A DNA stretch of 15,665 bases, taken from assembly GCA_020629335.1 (NCBI GenBank), contig JAHDDN010000090.1, positions 1-15,665 of the forward strand. Direction: 5' to 3'. The stretch comes from Chitinophagales bacterium (GTDB taxonomy: Bacteria > Bacteroidota > Bacteroidia > Chitinophagales > UBA2359). Each line of letters opens with the position of its first letter. Within the stretch, counting starts at the first letter, position 1. Below are positions 6,501-12,854 of this stretch, piece after piece. A program made the position numbers and the translations under genes. The notes beneath the pieces are model-generated. The model was given only the letters and a program-made list of their open reading frames with translations, was not told where the DNA came from and searched no databases.

Positions 6501-7397
6501 TTAATTTCTGGGTAATTCGGGAGGTAAGTTGGCGATAATTTCGGCTCTTAGTGCATCTATCATACGTTGCTTATGAAAGCCTCTTTGAACGATGAGGCTG
6601 ATTTGTCTTTGGAGCTTATGATCTTTAAAAGGACGAACATATTTTTTGCGCCTTTCTCCCATATAGGTGGTGGATATCCAAGGAATTAATGTGATACCTC
6701 CTTGGCGTTCTACCACCTTTCGAATGGTTTCTATGGAGGCATTTTCAAACTTAATATTGTGATTAGCTTTAGATTTCGGAAGTGGTAGCTGTTCTATTAT
6801 GTGCTGATGAGCTTTTGTCAGAATTAATTCGCTTACCTCAATATCTTCTAACTCCAATTCTTCTTTGGCGGCTAGTGGGTGATCTTCAGAAAGATAGGCA
6901 ACCATGGGTTCTTTAAATACTGGAATTTCGTAAAAACCATTTTCTTCTATAGGCGAGACAATTACGCCCACGTCTGCGCTATCATTTTGCAAACGGCCGA
7001 TAATTTGGTAGAGATGTAATTCTCTGATGCTCATTTTGAGATCTGGATACTTATTGACTAAGCTCCCTAAGAAAAGGGGCAATAAGTAGGGAGCTAAAGA
7101 AGGTAACAAGACTAGCTTAAGTTCTCCCTTCACTTCTTCTCTTGAGTTAATGACTAAATCATTCAGTAAGCGAGATTCTTTCAAAACAACCCTTGCTTGT
7201 TCAATAATTAGGATGCCTGTTTCTGTCGGACTAACGGGATTTTTGCTTCTATCAAAGATTAAAATACCCAATTCATCTTCTAACTTTTGTATTTGTATAC
7301 TCAAAGTGGGTTGAGTGATATGACATTTAGCTGCTGCGGTAGCAAAATGGCGGTAACGATCTAAGGCAATGATGTATTCTAATTGGGTAAGGGTCAT
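6501..7397 (-). CDS. OxyR-like LysR-type transcriptional regulator lacking the redox cysteines
   Basis: The 298-aa protein is a full-length LysR regulator. The winged helix-turn-helix is at residues 1-60 (MTLTQLEYIIALDRYRHFA, then ITQPTLSIQIQKLE), a linker helix follows to about 88, and the effector domain runs from about 91 to 295 with ELKLVLLPSLAPYLLP and the RQGGITLIPW segment at 231-240. Overall it resembles OxyR, the peroxide sensor. In OxyR the switch is Cys199 in GHC and Cys208 nine residues later. The matching stretch here reads TKAHQHIIEQLPLP, with Gln198 and Pro207 at those places, and the only cysteine in the whole protein is Cys25 in the DNA-binding domain. It therefore cannot use the OxyR disulfide switch. 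It is monocistronic; no catalase, peroxidase or Dps gene is adjacent. Its target may be elsewhere. Confidence 0.88.
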   Translation of the reverse strand: MTLTQLEYIIALDRYRHFATAAAKCHITQPTLSIQIQKLEDELGILIFDRSKNPVSPTETGILIIEQARVVLKESRLLNDLVINSREEVKGELKLVLLPSLAPYLLPLFLGSLVNKYPDLKMSIRELHLYQIIGRLQNDSADVGVIVSPIEENGFYEIPVFKEPMVAYLSEDHPLAAKEELELEDIEVSELILTKAHQHIIEQLPLPKSKANHNIKFENASIETIRKVVERQGGITLIPWISTTYMGERRKKYVRPFKDHKLQRQISLIVQRGFHKQRMIDALRAEIIANLPPELPRN

Positions 7398-7792
7398 AGA
7401 GAGGCTTTTTTGTTTTTAAAGAAACAAATTAAGCACCAATAAGCTCACCCATTTTTTACAAAAAGTCTATTTTTTATATCGAACTCGTTTAAAGTTATTT
7501 TTTGACACAGCAGACAATAGGCGTTATTTGTTGTCGCCTAAACGACATTAAAAACAAAATAATCATTGATTCTACTTTGTTTGGCATAAATGGAACAAGG
7601 TTTGCAATTACAAGCTCAAACATTCATTGTTTTAAACGTTCCACAATTTCATATCTACTTTTTTACACACTACACTTATATTTTTACAAATTTCAGATTG
7701 GTTAATCTAACATTTTATTTTAGAGGCGGCCTGTTCAAAGGTTCGTCAGGGGAGGATTATGTACAGCTAAAATTTACTTAAATCTCAAAATC
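7398..7792. other. 395-bp gap between divergent genes
   Basis: This AT-rich interval should hold the promoters of the OxyR-like gene (minus) and the small orphan gene (plus). I found no convincing TTTG/TAnnTTTG pair. It contains the solitary element terminus at 7481-7496, weak hairpins TAGGCG/CGCCTA (7518-7523 with 7535-7540) and AGATT-GGTT-AATCT (7695-7708), and a noticeably GC-richer stretch at 7722-7767. Two short open frames here look non-coding. No tRNA-like fold was found. Confidence 0.5.
7481..7496. repeat. Solitary 16-bp terminus identical to the end of palindromic copy B
   Basis: GAACTCGTTTAAAGTT is identical over 16 of 16 bases to the right terminus of copy B read on the other strand (12808-12823). 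The adjoining interior sequence does not match copy B, and no good partner terminus was found within about 170 bp (the closest, near 7631-7642, is degenerate). It may be a remnant of an old insertion upstream of the OxyR-like gene. Confidence 0.5.
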
Positions 7793-8092
7793 ATGACAAC
7801 AATTAAATTCCTTATCAGCAAGCATGATTACGCCATTCAGTTAGATCGGCTCTTATTAAGCGAACATGTTAAGCAAAATGTAAGCATCCAAGAATGGAAT
7901 CGATTTATGCATTATTGCTATCAAGTCTATGGTAAGCAAGACTTAAATTGTGTAGATATTACTCAGGAAGCCCTACTTGGAGAGGGAGAGTATATAGACA
8001 ATAATTATCTTCAGTTGGTGGTATATAATACTGCACATCGCACTTACGAAAGCTTTAAATTTCAAGATGTAGAGTCTATGGAAGCCGCTTAG
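7793..8092 (+). CDS. Hypothetical 99-aa protein upstream of prfB
   Basis: I do not recognise this small protein. It is 99 residues, soluble, without a signal peptide or membrane segment, and mixed in charge, with an aromatic-rich middle (FMHYCYQVYGKQ at residues 38-49) and two cysteines (42, 53) that do not form a zinc-knuckle pattern. Residues 70-92 (LQLVVYNTAHRTYESFKFQDV region) look like beta strands. The ATG at 7793 follows an A-rich leader (TCTCAAAATC) without a Shine-Dalgarno, like its neighbours. The codon use and regular amino-acid composition support a real gene. It ends 77 bp before prfB on the same strand, but prfB has its own likely promoter in that gap, so functional linkage is weak. 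Confidence 0.6.
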   Translation: MTTIKFLISKHDYAIQLDRLLLSEHVKQNVSIQEWNRFMHYCYQVYGKQDLNCVDITQEALLGEGEYIDNNYLQLVVYNTAHRTYESFKFQDVESMEAA

Positions 8093-8103
8093 CTTCCATA
8101 GAA

Positions 8104-8135
8104 TTTGGATATTCATTTTCAAGATGATACATTTG
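8104..8135 (+). promoter_or_regulatory. Bacteroidota-type promoter of prfB
   Basis: TTTG at 8104-8107 is followed after 20 bp by TACATTTG at 8128-8135, an exact match to the TTTG ... TAnnTTTG sigma-factor consensus of this phylum with normal spacing. Transcription would begin a few bases after 8135, giving a leader of about 30 nt before the prfB ATG at 8170. It lies just after the stop codon of the upstream orphan gene, so prfB can be expressed independently. Confidence 0.65.
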
Positions 8136-8169
8136 TGTCCTTATATTGACTTATATCAAATAATAAGTA

Positions 8170-9253
8170 ATGACACAAGATCAGTACAAAAAAATCGGTG
8201 AGAAAATCGCCTCTCTAAGGAGGTATCTTTGACATCGATAGGAAATTGATTCAAATTCAAGAAGAAGAAGAAAAAACGGCCGATCCTGAATTTTGGAAAG
8301 ATCCCCCAAAAGCAGAAGCTATACTCAAATCCCTCAAGGCTAATAAAAACTGGATAGCTGATTTCGAAAAAGTAAATGCCCCTTACGAAGAAATCGGTAT
8401 ACTAATGGAGTTTTTAGAAGCTGGAGAAAGCTCTGCTGAAGAAATCAAAGAACATTACGAAAAGTTAGTCCCTTTAGTAGATGAGCTAGAATACAAATCA
8501 ACCCTCAATCAGCCTGAAGACCAGCTAGGCTGTATACTAACGATCAACTCAGGTGCAGGTGGCACTGAAAGCTGCGATTGGGTAGCCATGTTGATGCGCA
8601 TGTATATGATGTGGGGCGAAAAGAAAAAATATAAACTGAAAGAAATCAGCTCTCAAAATGGAGATGTAGTTGGTTATAAATCAGTAGATATTGAGATCAA
8701 TGGCGAGTTTGCCTATGGTTATCTAAAAGGAGAAAATGGCGTACATCGTTTGGTCCGAATTTCCCCATTCGATTCCAATAAAAAACGTCATACTACCTTT
8801 GCCTCTGTCTTTGTCTATCCACTCATTGATGATTCGATAGAGATAGAGATTAAGCCAGCAGATATTGAATGGGATACCTTCAGAGCCAGTGGTGCTGGAG
8901 GACAACATGTCAATAAGACAGAAAGTGCTGTACGGGTGCGTCACCTTCCTTCGGGCATAGTGGTAGAATGTCAGCAAGAGCGAAGCCAAAATCAGAATAG
9001 AGATAAGGCCATGCAAATGCTGCGTTCGAGATTATACGAGCAAGAGATTAGACGTAAGAATGAAGAAAAGCAAAAGTTAGAAGGAACCAAACTCAAGATT
9101 GAGTGGGGTTCCCAGATAAGGAATTATGTGCTTCACCCCTACAAGTTAGCCAAAGATCTTAGAACCGCACATGAAACTGGAAACGTACAAGCCGTCTTAG
9201 ACGGCAATCTTGACCCCTTTATCAAAGCATTTCTATTGCATAATGGTGAATAA
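8170..9253 (+). CDS. prfB: Peptide chain release factor 2 (RF2), expressed by programmed +1 frameshift
   Basis: RF2 ends translation at UAA and UGA by triggering peptidyl-tRNA hydrolysis in the ribosome. The gene is read as 8170-8229 joined to 8231-9253. The first 20 codons (MTQDQYKKIGEKIASLRRYL) end at an in-frame UGA (8230-8232), and a +1 shift at CUU continues with DIDRKL. The 360-aa product is of normal RF2 length. The stop-codon-reading tripeptide SPF is at residues 198-200 and the catalytic GGQ at 243-245 in ASGAGGQHVNKTESAVR; their 45-residue spacing equals that of E. coli RF2. Without the shift, the downstream frame has only a weak TTG start at 8246 and would lack the N-terminal helix. 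Low RF2 favours the shift, so the protein limits its own level. It has its own promoter and a hairpin after the stop. Confidence 0.96.
8218..8233 (+). promoter_or_regulatory. RF2 programmed +1 frameshift site
   Basis: AGGAGG (8218-8223), then TAT, then CTT TGA C (8227-8233) is the complete RF2 recoding signal: a Shine-Dalgarno-like stimulator three bases before the CUU slippery codon, followed by the slow UGA and its C context. The ribosome slips from CUU to UUU and reads GAC next. The Shine-Dalgarno is full-strength although most genes in this window start without one. Confidence 0.95.
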
Positions 9254-9257
9254 GCGT

Positions 9258-9297
9258 TGCTCCAATGATTTCCCCTTGGAGCAGGCTTTTCCCTGTT
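9258..9297 (+). terminator. Probable terminator after prfB
   Basis: TGCTCCAA (9258-9265) and TTGGAGCA (9276-9283) form a perfect 8-bp stem with a 10-nt loop, beginning 4 bp after the prfB stop. U-rich sequence follows, but it is broken by CCC (9291-9293) and the main U-run starts only at 9295, so termination may be partial and readthrough into the next gene is possible. Confidence 0.55.
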
Positions 9298-9368
9298 TTT
9301 TATTTGGTGTATTAGAAAGAAACCGAAAAGCAATTTCGCTTGTTGATACAAGAGAACCTAATAAAATC

Positions 9369-10208
9369 ATGACAACTTATTTTTCCATACTATCTGTGGT
9401 CATTCGTCCTTTAATAGATGAAAGCCTAAGTATTGCATTACTGCTTACTGATGGAGAGAATGTACGTTTTGAATACTCAAAAGAAAAGCTAAAATTAATT
9501 AAAGAATTAATTTCTGACGAACAATATAAACTCATTAGAGCTAAGTTAAAGCAATTCGATGCATATTTCAGTATAAATAAAATCGAAGACAATTCACTTT
9601 TCAAAGTCTCTGAATCAAACAACATAATTGATAACAACTACCTTTCCTATTTATCCAATTATAGTCATAACTTAATCTCCTATACAGCTCCACAAACAAT
9701 AGACATAAACATTAACGAAACAAACTTTTATACCCTATTCAACAAATATATATACCACCTTACTCCTGCTATTCAAAATAAAAAGTTTGAAATAGAAGAT
9801 TATGTTTCTGAGAATCTATATCCTAAAATCCAAAAAAATGTCAATACCGATTTAGAAATTACCCCTTCTCAACTTCATAACTTAGCTGCTAATGTACATA
9901 TTGATGCCATTGGTAAAAATGGCAGTATTGTTTGTGTAGATGTTATTAATTTTAGCAAATACCTCCCTCATTTAAAGAATGATATTCATCGCTACGTCAG
10001 TCTAATGGATGCATTTGAAAGAAGTTCTTATCATAAAAAAGGGAAATACTTCATCATAGGACAAGAACCAGACTCTTCCTTAGTTCAAAATCATAACATC
10101 TGGAAACATTTAAGAGAGTTAGACATTTTCCAATACATTGACGCCAAGCAAGAACTAGAAAAAGTCGAAGAATATATACTACAAAATGAAGTAACGCCCT
10201 TCATCTAA
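9369..10208 (+). CDS. Unrecognised 279-aa protein downstream of prfB
   Basis: I choose the ATG at 9369 (context AAAATCATG). The earlier in-frame ATG at 9210 would overlap prfB by 44 bp and add a tail unlike the rest. I cannot assign a family. Residues 1-70 (MTTYFSILSVVIRPLIDESLSIALLL then YSKEKLKLIKELI) form a compact alpha/beta unit loosely reminiscent of the start of DUF3037 proteins. Residues 85-165 are Asn-, Ile- and Tyr-rich. The C-terminal third holds VHIDAIGKNGSIVCVDVINF at 176-195, then helix-rich sequence, KYFIIGQEP at 226-234 and an acidic final helix. The Asp-rich beta-strand pair invites comparison with nuclease-like folds, but a PD-(D/E)xK triad is not evident. There is no signal peptide or membrane segment. 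It looks more AT-rich than prfB, which may indicate transfer (inference). The stop codon lies in the tandem repeat that follows. Confidence 0.65.
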   Translation: MTTYFSILSVVIRPLIDESLSIALLLTDGENVRFEYSKEKLKLIKELISDEQYKLIRAKLKQFDAYFSINKIEDNSLFKVSESNNIIDNNYLSYLSNYSHNLISYTAPQTIDININETNFYTLFNKYIYHLTPAIQNKKFEIEDYVSENLYPKIQKNVNTDLEITPSQLHNLAANVHIDAIGKNGSIVCVDVINFSKYLPHLKNDIHRYVSLMDAFERSSYHKKGKYFIIGQEPDSSLVQNHNIWKHLRELDIFQYIDAKQELEKVEEYILQNEVTPFI

Positions 10209-10620
10209 AAAACCAGCGAGCAATAAAAAATCTCTCAGCGAACGAAGTGAGCAATCTAACATCTAAAAATCCATAGACCATCGACCGACAACTATCGACC
10301 AATAAAAAAATCTCTCAGCGAGCAAAGCGAGCAATCTCTCATCTGACAGCAAAGCGGTCTGACATCTAAAATCCATGGACTATCGACTATGGACCATCGA
10401 CCAAAAACCAGTGAGCAAAGCAAGCAATCTCTCATCTGACAGCAAAGCGGTCTGTCATCTAAAAATCCATAGACCATCGACCAAAAAACATCTCTCCGCG
10501 AACGAAGTGAGCAATCTGACATCTGACAGCGAAGCGGTCTGACATCTAAAATCCATGGACTATCGACTATGGACCATCGACCAAAAACCAGTGAGCGTAG
10601 CGAACGATCTCTCATCTATC
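10200..10620. repeat. Imperfect tandem repeat between convergent genes
   Basis: About four and a half units of 80-100 bp alternate between two forms: a short one containing CCATAGACCATCGACC (near 10271 and 10467) and a long one containing CCATGGACTATCGAC and GGACCATCGACC (near 10373 and 10553). The long units at 10352-10416 and 10532-10596 are identical over 65 bp, giving a 180-bp higher-order period. Other recurring words are GCGAACGAAGTGAGC and CATCTGACAGC followed by AAGCGGTCTG. The stop codons of both flanking convergent genes lie in the repeat word CATCTA (10202-10207 and 10613-10618). The long minus-strand open frame within it is a by-product of the repeat. From memory, related word mixtures occur between genes in other Bacteroidota. 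Confidence 0.85.
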
Positions 10621-12652
10621 GACGCTCATCCTCCATCGTATAATCCGGCACCTCCTTCCCAAACATAATCACAATACCTCCTAAAATCGCTAAACCAATC
10701 GCTATATTAATGATGAAAGGCAAGCCCACATAAACTGCAAAAGTTCCTAATAACACACTCACGATTCCCACTGTCATAGCATATGGCATTTGAGTACGAA
10801 CGTGATCAATATGATTACAATTAGTTGCTAAGGAACTCAGGATCGTCGTATCTGATATAGGCGAACAATGATCCCCAAATACAGAACCAGCTAATACACT
10901 CGAAATTACGCTATAGAAGATCGGCATACAAGCTTCTGGCGGCACCCCAGCAGAAGCACATAAAGACCAAGTAGTTGGTAATAATAATGGGTATAAAATC
11001 GCCATCGTACCCCAACTGGAACCCGTAGCAAAAGCAATCAGTCCTGATAGTAAGAAGGTAATCATCGGCATCAAATAGGGCGATAAATTACCTGCCACTA
11101 AGGAGGTGAGATAATCAGCTGTATGTAATTCCTTAGTAATTTGCGCTAAGGACCAAGCAAAAGTCAAAATAATGATGGCAGGCAACATGGTTTTAATGCC
11201 TTCAAGAAGAGCACTGATAGTCATATTTAGATCCATAATGCGACCGCCGATTGTTAGTAACATAGCAACCACAACCCCCGACATAGAACTCCAAAGTAAA
11301 GCAGTATAAGAATTAGAATCACCTATAGTGGTAGATACTTTATTAAAGAAGCTAGCATCTCCATTCCAGACATCTGCACTATAGCCTGTATAAACTAAGC
11401 CGATTAAAGTAACAGCAATAACAGTTAATACAGGCAATAAAGCATTATACCATCTTCGAGGCGCCCCTTCTATCGGTTGGATTTCATCCAAGGCATCTTC
11501 CATCTGTTCTTTGCTTGCAGCATTGGGGGAAGATACTTTACCTGTTTCTCTGGCTCTTAATTCGGCTTTTAACATCGGACCATAATCCTTCTTTGTAAGC
11601 ACCAATATCAAGATAAAAGCAAGGGTTAAAAACGGATAAAAAGAATAAGCTAAGGAATTTAAAAACATAGAGTAAGCACTCTCATCGATATTTAATGTCT
11701 CAATAGAATCTTGAATAAAGCCTAATTCCGCCCCTATCCAAGTCGTGACAAAAGCAACGGCAGCTACTGGCGCCGCCGTACTATCCACAATATAAGAAAG
11801 CTTCTCTCTGGATACTCTAAAACGATCTGTAATAGGTCTTACTGTATTACCAACAATCAGGGTATTAGCATAATCATCAAAGAAAATAGCCAAGCCCAAA
11901 CACCAAGTAATCAACTGAGAATTACGGGCAGAATTGGCCAAGCCTGAGAGTTTATCGACTATACCAGCCATACCGCCATTTTTGGAAATAATACCGACCA
12001 TTGCCCCTATCAGCAAGGAAAAAACGATAACCGCCAAATGATCCGCATCATTCAAGGCCCCGATGATATACTTCTCTACCACTTGCAAGAAACTATAAAA
12101 TAAGCCGCTCAAGCTAAAGCCATTGAGTATCCAAGCTCCTAACCATATGCCAGCAAATAAAGAGACAAAGACCTCTCTAAAAAGCAAAGCAAATAGTATG
12201 GCTAATAAGGGCGGCACTACAGACCACCACAAAGAAATCCATGAAAGAGATGCTTCTTTTCCATCTCCATCTACTTTAAAGAACTGATTAATTTTACCAC
12301 TTAATTGGCTATCATGCTGTACATATAAATAGTCTGACTTGGGTACTTTTACCCTAACCTTACCATTTTTAAAAAATAAATCCTTTGGTTCCTTATTTAT
12401 ATTAAAGAGATGCTTTCCATTGATATTCGCTACACTACCATCTGATTCTGTTGCTACTACATCAAATAATAAGTCTGTCTCACTCACATTCAACAAGTCA
12501 ATCGAAAATTCTTTGATGATTCCTTGTCTTTCTGTTTCCGAAAAACCTGATTGAGCTTGAATTGTCAAACCTCCCAACATAAGACATATCATCAGATAAA
12601 GTGGGAAAAATAGCTTATTATCTATTCTTTCAAGTAATTTTGTCATAACCAT
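10616..12652 (-). CDS. NhaC-family Na+/H+ antiporter with an N-terminal exported domain
   Basis: The 678-aa protein is an inner-membrane antiporter of the NhaC family (ion transporter superfamily), expected to exchange external protons for cytoplasmic Na+. Core signatures are EVFVSLFAGIWLGAW at residues 160-174, FFDDYANTLIVGNTVRP at 257-273, DSTAAPVAA at 290-298, then GSSWGTMAILYPLLLP and GSVFGDHCSPISDTTILSS in the C-terminal half. Typical NhaC proteins are about 450-520 aa. This one has about 135 extra residues at the front: a signal-peptide-like segment (roughly 14-34, ending IQAQ) and a soluble beta-rich domain (about 37-132) that should lie outside the inner membrane. A hydrophilic loop at about 360-405 divides the core. 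Start ATGs at 12652 and 12646 are both possible. The end of palindromic copy B is only 11 bp upstream. The stop codon is inside the tandem repeat. Confidence 0.9.
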   Translation of the reverse strand: MVMTKLLERIDNKLFFPLYLMICLMLGGLTIQAQSGFSETERQGIIKEFSIDLLNVSETDLLFDVVATESDGSVANINGKHLFNINKEPKDLFFKNGKVRVKVPKSDYLYVQHDSQLSGKINQFFKVDGDGKEASLSWISLWWSVVPPLLAILFALLFREVFVSLFAGIWLGAWILNGFSLSGLFYSFLQVVEKYIIGALNDADHLAVIVFSLLIGAMVGIISKNGGMAGIVDKLSGLANSARNSQLITWCLGLAIFFDDYANTLIVGNTVRPITDRFRVSREKLSYIVDSTAAPVAAVAFVTTWIGAELGFIQDSIETLNIDESAYSMFLNSLAYSFYPFLTLAFILILVLTKKDYGPMLKAELRARETGKVSSPNAASKEQMEDALDEIQPIEGAPRRWYNALLPVLTVIAVTLIGLVYTGYSADVWNGDASFFNKVSTTIGDSNSYTALLWSSMSGVVVAMLLTIGGRIMDLNMTISALLEGIKTMLPAIIILTFAWSLAQITKELHTADYLTSLVAGNLSPYLMPMITFLLSGLIAFATGSSWGTMAILYPLLLPTTWSLCASAGVPPEACMPIFYSVISSVLAGSVFGDHCSPISDTTILSSLATNCNHIDHVRTQMPYAMTVGIVSVLLGTFAVYVGLPFIINIAIGLAILGGIVIMFGKEVPDYTMEDERR

Positions 12653-12663
12653 TCTTAATCTAT

Positions 12664-12823
12664 GAACTCATTTAAAGTTTTATGGTGAAGCTGAAAATGA
12701 GCTATTTTTTCGTAATTCAAGGCATTTTTGAGGTGCATAGCAGCGCTACGGGCCGATAAAATAACGCAGAAGTACGGAAAAATAGCCATTTTCTAAGCCA
12801 ACAGAAAAACTTTAAACGAGTTC
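12664..12823. repeat. 160-bp palindromic MITE-like element, copy B
   Basis: Terminal inverted repeats of 18 bp (12664-12681 and 12806-12823, GAACTC(A/G)TTTAAAGTTTT) match at 17 of 18 positions. A second arm pair, 12693-12718 with 12769-12793, pairs almost throughout, with a few mismatches and one bulge. The centre is again TAGC-AGC-GCTA (12738-12748), with CAAGGCA on the left and TAACGCAGAAGTA on the right as in copy A. TAT flanks both ends (12661-12663 and 12824-12826), a possible 3-bp target duplication. The element fills most of the 202-bp divergent region between the antiporter gene and the FG-GAP gene, 11 bp and 31 bp from their start codons. Confidence 0.8.
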
Positions 12824-12854
12824 TATCTACGTTTTAACATACAAAGAGAAAGAT

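Noticed and set aside
7502..7781. Two overlapping short open frames on the plus strand
   Set aside because: Both are rich in Phe, Tyr and Ile from AT-rich DNA, overlap each other and have no start context or recognisable pattern.
8246..8248. TTG at 8246 as the prfB start
   Set aside because: The complete frameshift signal at 8218-8233 and the in-frame ATG at 8170 show that the N-terminus is encoded upstream by recoding.
9210..9368. Upstream ATG as the start of the 279-aa protein
   Set aside because: It lies inside the prfB 3' end and reads through the prfB terminator hairpin; the ATG at 9369 has the local A-rich start context.
10292..10615. Open frame of 107 codons on the minus strand
   Set aside because: It is a readout of the tandem repeat, giving repeating Cys/Arg/Ser/Trp peptides. 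No start context or homologous pattern supports it.
10200..10620. CRISPR array
   Set aside because: Units are 80-100 bp with variable internal copies and no constant-length spacers between identical short repeats, and no cas gene is nearby.
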